7,855 nt of DNA from contig CALDMA010000212.1 of assembly GCA_937915075.1 (NCBI GenBank), forward strand, positions 1 to 7,855. The letters run 5' to 3'. The stretch comes from an uncultured Oscillospiraceae bacterium. GTDB taxonomy: Bacteria; Bacillota; Clostridia; Oscillospirales; Oscillospiraceae. A program made the translations under genes and the position numbers. The notes under the pieces are model-generated. The model did no database searches. It saw only the letters and a list, made by a program, of their open reading frames with translations, and was not told the DNA's origin. This document shows positions 1 through 7,385 of this stretch, piece after piece; the stretch's first letter is position 1; every line of letters starts with the position of its first letter.

Positions 1-1344
1 CCCGGCGGCATCTTCTCCGCCTACGAGCTGACAAAGGATCGCAGCGACCTGCGCGTCGCCGTGTTCGAGGCCGGTCACAGCCTTGAAAAGCGCCACTGCC
101 CCATCGACGGCGACAAGGTCAAATCCTGCATCCGCTGCAAGAGCTGCTCGATCATGAGCGGTTTCGGCGGCGCGGGCGCATTTTCCGATGGCAAGTACAA
201 CATCACCAATGACTTCGGCGGCACGCTGCACGAGTACATCGGCAAGAAGCAGGCGCTCGACCTCATGCACTATGTCGACGAGATCAATATGCTCTACGGC
301 GGCGCGGGCACCAAGCTCTATTCCACCGCCGGCTCGCAGTTCAAAAAGCTCTGCATCCAGCACAAGCTCAAGCTGCTCGACGCCTCCGTGCGCCACCTCG
401 GCACCGACATCAACTATGTCGTGCTCGAGAATCTCTATAACCACCTCAAGAGCAAGGTCGATTTCTACTTCGACACCCCCGTGCAGGCGCTCGAGGCAAA
501 GGACGGCGGCTTCACCGTCGTGTGCGCCGACGCGCAGTACGAGTGCGGCAAATGCATCGTCTCCGTCGGCCGCAGCGGCAGCAAGTGGATGGAGGGCGTG
601 TGCCGCGCGCTCGATATCCCCACCAAGTCCAACCGCGTGGATCTCGGCGTGCGAGTCGAGCTGCCTGCCGTCGTGTTCTCCCACCTCACCGACGAGCTGT
701 ATGAGAGCAAGATCGTCTACCGCACCGAGAAGTTTGAGGACAACGTGCGCACCTTCTGCATGAATCCGCACGGCATCGTCGTCAACGAGAACACCAACGG
801 CATCGTGACCGTCAACGGCCACAGCTACGAGGACGCGGCCATGCAGACCGAGAACACCAACTTCGCGCTGCTCGTCGCCAAGCACTTCTCCGAGCCGTTC
901 CACGATTCCAACGGCTACGGTGAGAGCATCGCCCGTCTTTCCAATATGCTCGGCGGCGGGGTCATCGTCCAGCGCTTCGGCGACCTCGTGCGCGGCCGGC
1001 GCAGCACGGTCAAGCGCATCGAGGAGGGGCTCGTCACCCCGACCCTCGCGGCGACGCCGGGCGACCTGAGCCTCGTGCTGCCCAAGCGCATTTTAGACGG
1101 CATCATCGAAATGATCTACGCCCTCGACAAGATCGCTCCCGGCACGGCGAACGACGATACGCTCCTCTACGGCGTGGAGGTCAAGTTCTACAACATGGAG
1201 GTCGCGCTCGACGAGCACCTCGAGACCGCGCACCGCGGCCTCTACGTCATCGGCGACGGCAGCGGCATCACCCATTCCCTTTCCCACGCCTCAGCAAGCG
1301 GCGTGTTTGTCGCGCGCGATATCCTCGCGCAGAACGCCGGTTAA
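1..1344 (+). CDS. FAD-dependent dehydrogenase-like protein (5' end cut by window)
   Basis: The reading frame is open from the first base, so the start and the first part of the dinucleotide-binding GxGxxG loop lie upstream; the visible protein begins PGGIFSAYEL, the tail of that loop. It resembles the uncharacterised FAD-dependent dehydrogenase family (COG2509-like), a likely cytoplasmic flavoprotein of unknown substrate. Seen directly: four cysteines at codons starting 97, 127, 136 and 145 (C-X9-C-X2-C-X2-C), followed at once by the family-typical segment SGFGGAGAFSDGKYN, and a C-terminal FAD-binding stretch YVIGDGSGITHSLSHASASG around 1240-1300, whose Asp codon (1255-1257) would contact the flavin ribityl chain. 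The gene ends with TAA at 1342-1344, and 17 bases later comes the stem-loop terminator shared with the opposing glnS. About 447 codons are visible, so probably only some 10-20 residues are missing. The family call is confident; the reaction is unknown. The cysteines could hold an Fe-S cluster or a metal, which is inference. Confidence 0.85.
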   Translation, partial: PGGIFSAYELTKDRSDLRVAVFEAGHSLEKRHCPIDGDKVKSCIRCKSCSIMSGFGGAGAFSDGKYNITNDFGGTLHEYIGKKQALDLMHYVDEINMLYGGAGTKLYSTAGSQFKKLCIQHKLKLLDASVRHLGTDINYVVLENLYNHLKSKVDFYFDTPVQALEAKDGGFTVVCADAQYECGKCIVSVGRSGSKWMEGVCRALDIPTKSNRVDLGVRVELPAVVFSHLTDELYESKIVYRTEKFEDNVRTFCMNPHGIVVNENTNGIVTVNGHSYEDAAMQTENTNFALLVAKHFSEPFHDSNGYGESIARLSNMLGGGVIVQRFGDLVRGRRSTVKRIEEGLVTPTLAATPGDLSLVLPKRILDGIIEMIYALDKIAPGTANDDTLLYGVEVKFYNMEVALDEHLETAHRGLYVIGDGSGITHSLSHASASGVFVARDILAQNAG

Positions 1345-1361
1345 GCGGCTCTCCAAAACGC

Positions 1362-1397
1362 AAAAAATTCCGACCGCGAGAGCGGTCGGAATTTTTT
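1362..1397. terminator. Bidirectional intrinsic terminator between convergent genes
   Basis: A perfect 16-bp inverted repeat (1362-1377 with 1382-1397) encloses the four-base loop GAGA. Its outer six pairs are A on one side and T on the other, so each strand reads as a GC-rich hairpin (core CCGACCGC) followed by a U tract. It lies 17 bases after the stop of the + strand flavoprotein gene and 13 bases after the stop of the - strand glnS, so it can end transcripts from both directions. Confidence 0.95.
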
Positions 1398-1410
1398 CAT
1401 AGCGTTTTGC

Positions 1411-3138
1411 TCAGACCTTGAAGCTGTCCTTGAGCGTGACGGAGCGGTTGAACACCAGATGGTCGGCGGAGCAGTCCTTATTATCCAGACAGAAATAGCC
1501 CAGACGCATGAACTGGAAGCTCGGGGCCGTCTTACCCTTCTTCTCGGTCTTGTCATAGGCAGCGGCCACGTCGCGAAGGCGCGCCTCGACCTTGCAGCCG
1601 GTGAGCGTTTCGAGGGAGTCGGGGTTCATGCAGGCAAGGAAGTCCTTGTCCGCGCCGTCGGGCGCGGGGTCGCTGAACAGCTCGCTGTACACGCGCACCT
1701 CGGCGTCGATGGCGGTGGCGGCGTCCACCCAATGGAGCGTCGCGCCCTTGACCTTGCGGCCGTCGGCGGGATCGCCGCCGCGGGAGTCGGGGTCGTACTC
1801 GGCGGCGATCTCGGTCACATTGCCGTTTTCATCCGTCTCATAGCCGACGCACTTGATCAGATACGCACCCTTCAGGCGGCACTCCGGACCACCGGGGAAC
1901 AGGCGCTTATATTTGGGGATCGGCTCGGCCATGAAGTCGTCCGCCTCGATCCAGCACTCGCGGGAGAAGGTGATCTCATGCGTGCCGGCGGCGGGGTCGG
2001 TCGGGTTGTTCTCGACCTCAAAGATCTCGCTCTTGCCCTCGGGATAATTCGTGATGACGAGCTTCACCGGATGCAGCACGCCCATCGTGCGCTCGGCGGA
2101 GGCGTTGAGATCCTCGCGCAGGCAGTGCTCGAGGAAGGCGTACTCCACCACGCTCGCGCTCTTGGCGACGCCGATGCGGTCGCAGAAGTTGCGGATGGAC
2201 TTCGGCGTAAAGCCGCGGCGGCGCAGGCCGCAGAGCGTCGGCATCCGCGGATCGTCCCAGCCGGAGACGATGCCCTCCTCCACCAGCTTGCGCAGCTTGC
2301 GCTTGCTCATCACCGTGTGGTCGATGCCGAGGCGGGCAAACTCGATCTGGCGCGGCTTGCACGGCACGGAGACGTTGTTCACCACCCAGTCGTAGAGCGG
2401 GCGGTGCGCCTCAAACTCCAGCGAGCAGAGCGAGTGCGTGATGCCCTCGAGCGCGTCCTGAATGGGATGGGCAAAGTCGTACATCGGGTAGATGCACCAC
2501 TTGTCGCCCTGGCGGTGATGGTGCATATAGCGGATGCGGTAGATGACCGGGTCGCGCATGTTGAAGTTACCGGAGGCCAGGTCGATCTTCGCGCGCAGCG
2601 TGCGGCTGCCCTCGGGGAACTCGCCGTTCTTCATGCGCTCAAAGAGGTCGAGGTTCTCCTCCACGTCGCGGTCACGATACGGGGAGATAGCGGGCTTGCC
2701 GATGTCGCCGCGGTACTCCTTCGCCTCCTCGGGCGTCAGGTCGCAGACGTAGGCAAGACCCTTCTTGATCAGCTCGACGGCATACTCATAGTCCTTTTCA
2801 AAGTAGTCGCTGCCGTAGAAGAAGCGGTCGCCCCAGTCGAAGCCCAGCCAATGGATATCCTCCTTGATGGCGTCAACGAACTCGACGTCCTCCTTGGTGG
2901 GGTTGGTGTCGTCCATACGAAGGTTGCACAGGCCGCCGAAGCGCTCGGCGGTGCCGAAGTCAATGGTCAGCGCCTTGCAGTGGCCGATGTGCAGATAGCC
3001 GTTCGGCTCAGGCGGAAAACGGGTGTGGACCTGCTGACCCTGGAAGCGACCACCCTCCGCAATATCCTCTTCGATAAAGGCGTCAATAAAGTTTTTGCCT
3101 TCGCTCTCGGCGACGGCGGCCTTGACTTCCTCAGCCAT
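1411..3138 (-). CDS. glnS: Glutaminyl-tRNA synthetase
   Basis: Class I aminoacyl-tRNA synthetase that charges tRNA-Gln with glutamine in the cytoplasm. The 575-residue protein is close to the ~550-residue bacterial enzyme. The class I signature is PPEPNGYLHIGH with HIGH at residues 50-53; the PEPNGYLHIGH form is typical of GlnRS rather than bacterial GluRS. The second signature VMSKRKL has M277-S278-K279. The C-terminal half carries the beta-barrel anticodon-binding domains, ending in FQFMRLGYFCLDNKD and VFNRSVTLKDS as in the Escherichia coli enzyme. The ATG at 3138 is preceded by GAAAGGAAGG at good spacing. The gene has its own promoter (3192-3220) but could also receive read-through from rnmV, since no terminator lies in the 65-base gap. 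Most Firmicutes make Gln-tRNA indirectly through GatCAB and lack this enzyme; some Clostridia have it, so it may have been acquired by transfer (family knowledge, not shown here). Identity is very secure. Confidence 0.98.
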   Translation of the reverse strand: MAEEVKAAVAESEGKNFIDAFIEEDIAEGGRFQGQQVHTRFPPEPNGYLHIGHCKALTIDFGTAERFGGLCNLRMDDTNPTKEDVEFVDAIKEDIHWLGFDWGDRFFYGSDYFEKDYEYAVELIKKGLAYVCDLTPEEAKEYRGDIGKPAISPYRDRDVEENLDLFERMKNGEFPEGSRTLRAKIDLASGNFNMRDPVIYRIRYMHHHRQGDKWCIYPMYDFAHPIQDALEGITHSLCSLEFEAHRPLYDWVVNNVSVPCKPRQIEFARLGIDHTVMSKRKLRKLVEEGIVSGWDDPRMPTLCGLRRRGFTPKSIRNFCDRIGVAKSASVVEYAFLEHCLREDLNASAERTMGVLHPVKLVITNYPEGKSEIFEVENNPTDPAAGTHEITFSRECWIEADDFMAEPIPKYKRLFPGGPECRLKGAYLIKCVGYETDENGNVTEIAAEYDPDSRGGDPADGRKVKGATLHWVDAATAIDAEVRVYSELFSDPAPDGADKDFLACMNPDSLETLTGCKVEARLRDVAAAYDKTEKKGKTAPSFQFMRLGYFCLDNKDCSADHLVFNRSVTLKDSFKV

Positions 3139-3160
3139 ACTGAATCCTTCCTTTCTTCGC

Positions 3161-3177
3161 GCCTGCCTGCGGCAGAC
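3161..3177 (-). other. Small hairpin in glnS 5' leader
   Basis: On the minus strand GTCTGCC-GCA-GGCAGGC can fold into a 7-bp stem (one G-U pair) with a three-base loop. It lies between the predicted transcription start (~3185) and the glnS ribosome site. No U tract follows, so it is not a terminator, and the leader of about 47 bases is far too short for a T-box. It may only stabilise the 5' end of the transcript; its role is unknown. Confidence 0.4.
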
Positions 3178-3191
3178 AAAAATAATGTTTG

Positions 3192-3220
3192 ATTATAGTC
3201 CCTTTATTCCCTGTTTGCAA
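3192..3220 (-). promoter_or_regulatory. Predicted sigma-A promoter of glnS
   Basis: On the minus strand TTGCAA (3220-3215) and a perfect TATAAT (3197-3192) are separated by exactly 17 bases. The -35 box lies within the last codons of rnmV and the -10 box in the gap, placing the start near 3185 and giving a leader of about 47 bases before glnS. The match is strong, but this is prediction from consensus only. Confidence 0.75.
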
Positions 3221-3809
3221 CAATTTTATTGCATTCCTCGACAAGTTCTTCGCGCGTCGTCAGCGTGCCGAGCACGTCGAGCAGCGCCGCGGTGGACAGA
3301 TGCTCCGGCAGCGCCAGCGCGCGCAGCAGCGCGGCTCGCTTCGTTTTGCTCCCCGCGCCGATCAAGCCGAGGTCAAGAAGGTCCGCGTGTGTAATGGAAT
3401 TTCCCTTTACGGTCGTTTCTTCTCCCTCAAAGGTCGCGCCCGCCGCGCGGAGAGCGGAAAGCAGCACCTCGGGCGGCATCCCCTCCACGCCGAGCTTGCC
3501 CTCCTTGCCCGCTTTGCGCTTGCGCCGTTCCTTACCGTACACATCGGGGACATAGGCGTGCAGCACGCGGCCCGTCGGAATGGCTCCCTTGAGGCGGTTG
3601 CGGATCACAAAGCCCGCGCCGTCGGGATCGGTAAAGAGAATGATGCCGCGCGTCTCGGCGAGACGGCGCAGCAGCGCCGTTTTCTCGCGGTCGTTGAAGA
3701 TACCGAAGCCGCCCAGCTCCAAAACGGAGGCGTCCACCGCCTGCAAAAGCGTATTTTTATCGTAGCGCCCCTCGACCACGATGACCTCTTGAATTTTCGG
3801 CTTGTCCAT
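3204..3809 (-). CDS. rnmV: Ribonuclease M5 (5S rRNA maturase)
   Basis: RNase M5 cleaves both strands of the 5S rRNA precursor stem in Gram-positive bacteria, using a TOPRIM catalytic fold. The 201-residue protein shows the TOPRIM signature: an N-terminal beta strand with the catalytic Glu in EVIVVEGRYDK (E13), then ILFTDPDGAG with D61 and D63, and a family-typical GVEG (E109) followed by PPEVLLSAL. The C-terminal third (about 135-201, NSITHADLLDLGLIGAGSK) matches the helical M5 C-terminal domain. Length is close to the ~186 residues of the Bacillus subtilis protein. I chose the ATG at 3809: it lies 2 bases after the holA stop and has AGAGGG seven bases upstream. The frame stays open a further 63 codons into holA, but that extension lacks family similarity and would overlap holA. 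It stands last in the tightly packed xre-comEC-holA-rnmV run. The more usual neighbour in B. subtilis is ksgA. Confidence 0.93.
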   Translation of the reverse strand: MDKPKIQEVIVVEGRYDKNTLLQAVDASVLELGGFGIFNDREKTALLRRLAETRGIILFTDPDGAGFVIRNRLKGAIPTGRVLHAYVPDVYGKERRKRKAGKEGKLGVEGMPPEVLLSALRAAGATFEGEETTVKGNSITHADLLDLGLIGAGSKTKRAALLRALALPEHLSTAALLDVLGTLTTREELVEECNKIVANRE

Positions 3810-3811
3810 CG

Positions 3812-4855
3812 TCACACCCTCTGCGCGAGCTGCATGAGCAGCAGCTTCAGCTCGCCCTCGCGGTCGATGCCCTTTTCGCTCTTCATGCGCCGGTCGAGCT
3901 TCTGGCAGAGCGCCAGACTGTTCGCGCACCACTCGTGCGTCGTTTTCCGCGCCGCGTCGAGCAGCAGCCGCGCGGGATAGTCCGAGCGCATATTCCATAG
4001 GTCCATCAGCCAGAGCTTATCCTTGCCCGAATCGAGCGCGAGCCGCGCAGTGTAGAGCCGCCGCAGCTCCTTGGAAATGACGCCGAGGATCATGATGGGC
4101 TCCTCCTGCTTTTTGAGAAGCTGCCCCAAAAGCTCGCTCGCGCGGTCATAGTCGCCCTTCGTGACGGCGCTCGTCATGTCGAACACCACCGCGTCGAGCA
4201 CCGGATCGGCGACCGCGTTGATGTCCTCGATCGTCACCGCCCTGCCCTTGGCGTAGGCGCCGATCTTCTCGATCTCCGGCACAAGGCCGGTCATCAGGCT
4301 GCCGCAGGTGAACATCAGATGCTCCGCCGTGCGGGCGTCGATATCATGTCCCGTTGCGCGGAAGCGGCGGGCGATCCAGTTGATCAGGTCGCTCTTGTCC
4401 TGCGGCTCGAACCGGACCTCCTGCGCCTTGTCGGAAAGCGCGGCATAGAGCTTTTTGTAGGTCTTGTTCGGCTTATACTCCACCAGATCGTAGACGAAGA
4501 TCAGGCAGCAGTATTCCGGAAAATCGTCCAGCAGGGCGATGAGCCGCGTCCGCTGCTCCTCGCCGAGCTTATAGAGGTCGCAGTCCGTAATGACGATGAG
4601 CGTGCGCTCGGCCATCATCGGCATCGCCTCGGTCATCTCCGCCAGCTCCTCCATCGTCAGGCCCTTGCCCGCGACGCGGTGGAAATTGAACTCCTCAAAG
4701 CCCGCGGGGACGAGCTTCTTCTGCACCTCCTTGAGATAATACTCGCGCAGGTAGCTCTCCTCGCCGCAGAAAATGTAGACCTCGCTGAGTGTGCCGGCCG
4801 CCAGGTCGGCCTTGAATTTCTGATAGCCCTTAGCGGCTGTTTTCTTTTCTGCCAT
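3812..4855 (-). CDS. holA: DNA polymerase III subunit delta
   Basis: Clamp-loader wrench subunit that opens the beta sliding clamp and forms the loader with delta' and tau/gamma. The 347-residue length is typical of the family (about 340). The N-terminal strand and helix YIFCGEESYL (27-36) are characteristic. An AAA+-like core follows (LIVITDCDLYK, 86-96) with no Walker A GKT motif, as expected because delta does not bind ATP. The middle segment AVVFDMTSAV (221-230), followed by the LLGQLLKKQEEPIMILGVI stretch, matches the C-terminal collar domain of YqeN/HolA proteins. I chose the ATG at 4855 because GAGG lies six bases upstream; a TTG twelve bases further up (4867) would overlap the comEC stop and has no better ribosome site. 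It is 8 bases downstream of comEC, an adjacency widely conserved in Firmicutes. In many of those, rpsT follows holA; here rnmV takes that place. Confidence 0.95.
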   Translation of the reverse strand: MAEKKTAAKGYQKFKADLAAGTLSEVYIFCGEESYLREYYLKEVQKKLVPAGFEEFNFHRVAGKGLTMEELAEMTEAMPMMAERTLIVITDCDLYKLGEEQRTRLIALLDDFPEYCCLIFVYDLVEYKPNKTYKKLYAALSDKAQEVRFEPQDKSDLINWIARRFRATGHDIDARTAEHLMFTCGSLMTGLVPEIEKIGAYAKGRAVTIEDINAVADPVLDAVVFDMTSAVTKGDYDRASELLGQLLKKQEEPIMILGVISKELRRLYTARLALDSGKDKLWLMDLWNMRSDYPARLLLDAARKTTHEWCANSLALCQKLDRRMKSEKGIDREGELKLLLMQLAQRV

Positions 4856-4863
4856 GATCCGCC

Positions 4864-7110
4864 TCAATTCACTGTGATATATATATTTCCCTGCAGGTCC
4901 GTCCGGTAAACGGTCACGCCCGCGTCCGTCAGGCGCAGCAGCGCGTCCCGCGTCGGATGCCCGTAGCTGTTGCTGCCGACGCTCACCACGCCGACCTCCG
5001 GCGTGACGGTCTCCAGCAGCTCCTTGCTCGTTGAGTAGCGCGAGCCGTGGTGTCCGACGAGCAGCACCTCAATGTCCGGCAGCGGGTAAGCGTCCAGGAG
5101 CGCCCGTTCCGTTTTGCTGTCCATGTCGCCGGTGATGAGCGTGTCGAACGTGCCCAAGGAGCAGACGATCGTCAGCCCCAGCTCGTTCGCGCCGCCCTCG
5201 CCCACCGGCGGGTAGAGCGTCAGCGACGCCCCCCCCACGGCGGGCCGCGGTTTCTCCCTCCCATAGCGGGCCTCCGCGCCGTAGCGCTCCGCCAGCGCGA
5301 GGACCTCGGACTTTTCGCCTTCCTCCTCCGCAATGTCGGGAAGGTAGAGCGCATCGACGCCGACGCGGGCAAGCAGCAGCGCCAGACCGTTTGCGTGGTC
5401 GGCATGGTAGTGCGTGAGCACCACCGCGTCAAGCCGCCGGATACCGGCGCTGAGCAAATGATCCGCGGCCACGTCGCCCGCGCTGATGTAGGAATTGCTG
5501 CTGCCGCAGTCCACCAGCACGCCATGCTGCCCGGAGAGCAGCGCGACGCTCTCGCCCTGTCCGACGTCGAGCGCCGTAACATACAGGCTTCCGCGCTCGA
5601 ATTGCAGCGCGTTGAACCGCGCCGTCACAAGGAGCATCGCCACGGCCAACGCTCCGGCGATCCACCAGCGGTACCTCCCCCGCCGCGCGATGGCGCAGAC
5701 GGCAAAGAGCGCGTAGACATAGAGCAGCCACAGCACGGAAAGCGCGGTGTTGAAATAGAGCGCGTGGAGCGGCAGGCTCTCCAGCAGTCCCGAAACAAAA
5801 AGCACATACCGCACGCCGAGCGACACGAGCGGCACAAAGGCCGCGCCGACCGCCGGGACGGTCATGCTCAGCAGCAAGCCGAGCAGCCCCGCGCCGAACA
5901 CAAGGCTCACCATCCACAGGCACAGGAGATTGCTCAGAAGCGAGACCACGGAGAACGTGCCGAAATAGTACGCTCCCAGCGGCGTGGAGAACGCCAGCGC
6001 CCCAAGCGTCGTCGCAAACGATGTGAGCACAAAGCGCAGGAGGCTGCTTTTGGTTTGGATGGCCCCCATCAGCTTCGGCGTCAGCCACACGAGGCCCGCC
6101 ACCGCCGAGAACGAGAGCTGCAGGCTGATGCTCGCGATGGCGTATGGATTTTTGAGCAGGATCAGCAGCAGCGCGAAGCCGAGCGCCGTCGGCGGGTCCT
6201 TCTCCCGCCCGAAGAGCGGCGCGAGCTGCGTCATCGAGAGCATCACGCAGGCGCGCAGGATGCTCGGCGACGCGCCGACCATCACCGCGTAAAGAAACAG
6301 CAGCGGGATCGTCACCGCGCAGCGCGTGCGCCGGCGCGACGCGCGGAGCAGCCGGTCAAGCAGCTCGACGAGGAACATACAATGCAGACCCGAGACGGCG
6401 GTGATGTGATAGATGCCCGCCTCGCTCAGGTTCGACGAGTCCTCCACGTCAAGATAGCGCTTGTCGCCGAGGAGCAGGGCGCGCAGAAAGCCGCCCTCCC
6501 GCTCGCCGTAGACGGTCTCGATGGTCTCGCCGAGCTTCCTTGCGATGCGCTGCGGCGCATAGCGCAGCGCACCCGCGTCACCCGTCTCATACGACGGCTC
6601 GCCGCGGCTGTAAAGCAGCAGATAAACGCCCTTGGATGTAAAATTGCGGATGTGGCTGCCGTCGCCCGAGGGATCGGTCGCGCTGTTGAAAAGCACCGTG
6701 TCCCGCACGCGCTCGCCCGGCTCAAGTGCGAGCAGGTCGAAGCCGCCGTAGTAGACGGCTCTCCCGCGCAGGCCGCGGCCCAGGATGCGCACCGTCGCTT
6801 TCGCGCCGTAATTCGTCTCCACGGCGTAGGAGCAGAGCTCCAGCTCCACATCCTCCGCCGTGCCGATGAGCGCCTCGTTCGGCGCGGCAATGAAGCGCGC
6901 GTAGGCGGCGTTCCAGACAAAAGCAAACGCCATGCCCAGCGCGCACAGCAGCACGCGCCGCCGCATCGGGCCGCGCAGGAGAAGCCCGAGCGCCCCGAGC
7001 ACCAGCACGATGCCCGCCGCCGGAAGCCACAGCGCGGGCGCGAGAAAATACTGCGACGCAATGCAGCCGAGCGCAAAGGCGGCGCAGAAGCAAAAGAGCG
7101 GGCGCGTCAC
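4864..7110 (-). CDS. comEC: ComEC/Rec2-family DNA-uptake channel
   Basis: Integral membrane protein that passes single-stranded DNA into the cell during transformation. The 748-residue protein has the full three-part layout. First come N-terminal membrane helices (about 4-70) and a DUF4131/OB-like domain (about 75-190). Next is the polytopic competence domain (about 210-500) with AVSGLH at 238-243 and ASPSILRACVM (R286). Last is a C-terminal metallo-beta-lactamase-like domain (about 508-748). That last domain has DVGQGES (D515), D534, THYHADH (H567, H569, D571, H572), GDM (D662), GHHGS (686-690) and YGHPT (H718), so the metal ligands appear intact and nuclease activity is plausible. I chose the GTG at 7110: GAAGGA lies six bases upstream, and it overlaps the regulator's stop as GTGA. 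An in-frame extension of 24 residues upstream would run inside the regulator gene and is not hydrophobic. No comEA precedes it in the window. Confidence 0.95.
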   Translation of the reverse strand: MTRPLFCFCAAFALGCIASQYFLAPALWLPAAGIVLVLGALGLLLRGPMRRRVLLCALGMAFAFVWNAAYARFIAAPNEALIGTAEDVELELCSYAVETNYGAKATVRILGRGLRGRAVYYGGFDLLALEPGERVRDTVLFNSATDPSGDGSHIRNFTSKGVYLLLYSRGEPSYETGDAGALRYAPQRIARKLGETIETVYGEREGGFLRALLLGDKRYLDVEDSSNLSEAGIYHITAVSGLHCMFLVELLDRLLRASRRRTRCAVTIPLLFLYAVMVGASPSILRACVMLSMTQLAPLFGREKDPPTALGFALLLILLKNPYAIASISLQLSFSAVAGLVWLTPKLMGAIQTKSSLLRFVLTSFATTLGALAFSTPLGAYYFGTFSVVSLLSNLLCLWMVSLVFGAGLLGLLLSMTVPAVGAAFVPLVSLGVRYVLFVSGLLESLPLHALYFNTALSVLWLLYVYALFAVCAIARRGRYRWWIAGALAVAMLLVTARFNALQFERGSLYVTALDVGQGESVALLSGQHGVLVDCGSSNSYISAGDVAADHLLSAGIRRLDAVVLTHYHADHANGLALLLARVGVDALYLPDIAEEEGEKSEVLALAERYGAEARYGREKPRPAVGGASLTLYPPVGEGGANELGLTIVCSLGTFDTLITGDMDSKTERALLDAYPLPDIEVLLVGHHGSRYSTSKELLETVTPEVGVVSVGSNSYGHPTRDALLRLTDAGVTVYRTDLQGNIYITVN

Positions 7111-7310
7111 GGCTCGTCCTTCAGTCCGAGCAGATAGTCGGTGCTGACCCGATAATACTGCGCGAGCTTGACAATGACCCATGAGGGCGTTTCACGCTCA
7201 CCGCTCTCATAGCGTCGGTACACGCTGCGGTGCATATTCAAAAGCTCTGCGATCTCCTGCTGAGTCTTGTCATGATCCTCCCGCAGGTCGCGCATACGCT
7301 TGATCTCCAT
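7107..7310 (-). CDS. Small XRE-family helix-turn-helix regulator
   Basis: A 67-residue DNA-binding protein made almost entirely of one Cro/CI-type HTH domain: IKRMRDLREDHDKTQQEIAE (helices 1-2), LLNMHRSVYRRYESGERETP (recognition helix and following turn), then the classic ending LAQYYRVSTDYLLGLKDEP. There is no separate effector or oligomerisation domain. I chose the ATG at 7310 because GAGGTG lies six bases upstream; in-frame ATG (7316) and GTG (7319) codons are too near or inside that site. Its stop overlaps the comEC start in GTGA, so comEC translation is probably coupled to it. It is the first gene of the operon behind the promoter at 7386-7414, and an 18-bp dyad spans its ribosome site, which suggests autoregulation. 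Its true targets are unknown. Confidence 0.9.
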   Translation of the reverse strand: MEIKRMRDLREDHDKTQQEIAELLNMHRSVYRRYESGERETPSWVIVKLAQYYRVSTDYLLGLKDEP

Positions 7311-7313
7311 GTG

Positions 7314-7331
7314 CATCACCTCAAGGTGATG
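7314..7331. promoter_or_regulatory. 18-bp dyad over the regulator's ribosome site (operator or RNA hairpin)
   Basis: CATCACCT-CA-AGGTGATG is a perfect 8-bp inverted repeat with a two-base centre. It covers the GAGGTG ribosome site of the XRE gene and lies about 50 bases downstream of the predicted transcription start. Size and symmetry suit an operator for a dimeric XRE protein. In the RNA the same bases could pair and hide the ribosome site, though a two-base loop would force the innermost pairs open. A weaker second dyad, GTTACC-AAAC-GGCAAC (7331-7346), abuts it. Confidence 0.5.
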
Positions 7332-7348
7332 TTACCAAACGGCAACAT
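7316..7348 (-). CDS. Possible 10-codon leader ORF before the XRE gene
   Basis: An ATG at 7348 opens a frame of ten codons, MLPFGNITLR, ending in TGA at 7318-7316. A perfect AGGAG (7354-7350) precedes it by only one base, which is too close for the ATG but acceptable for the second codon, TTG (four bases). The TGA overlaps an in-frame ATG of the XRE gene as TGATG. This could be a coupling leader peptide or chance; there is no attenuator structure or residue bias that explains a sensing role. Confidence 0.25.
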   Translation of the reverse strand: MLPFGNITLR

Positions 7349-7385
7349 TCTCCTCGAAATAATGTGCCCATGCGGAGCCATACTT

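Noticed and set aside
1459..3192. 577-codon open frame on the + strand opposite glnS
   Set aside because: It is the mirror frame of a secure glnS. GC-rich third positions remove stop codons from the opposite strand. The translation is low-complexity, rich in Ala, Leu, Val, Gly and His, with no domain and no convincing ribosome site.
3139..3203. T-box or terminator between rnmV and glnS
   Set aside because: The gap is too short for a T-box, and its hairpin is followed by GCGAAGAAAGG, not a U tract.
3810..3998. 63-codon N-terminal extension of rnmV into holA
   Set aside because: The extension is Arg/Ala/Glu-rich and unlike RNase M5, and it overlaps holA. The ATG at 3809 has a proper ribosome site and starts the TOPRIM fold at the usual distance.
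5047..7137. 696-codon open frame on the + strand opposite comEC
   Set aside because: The product is an Arg/His/Gln/Ala-rich string with no fold-like pattern, antisense to a ComEC protein that has every expected motif.
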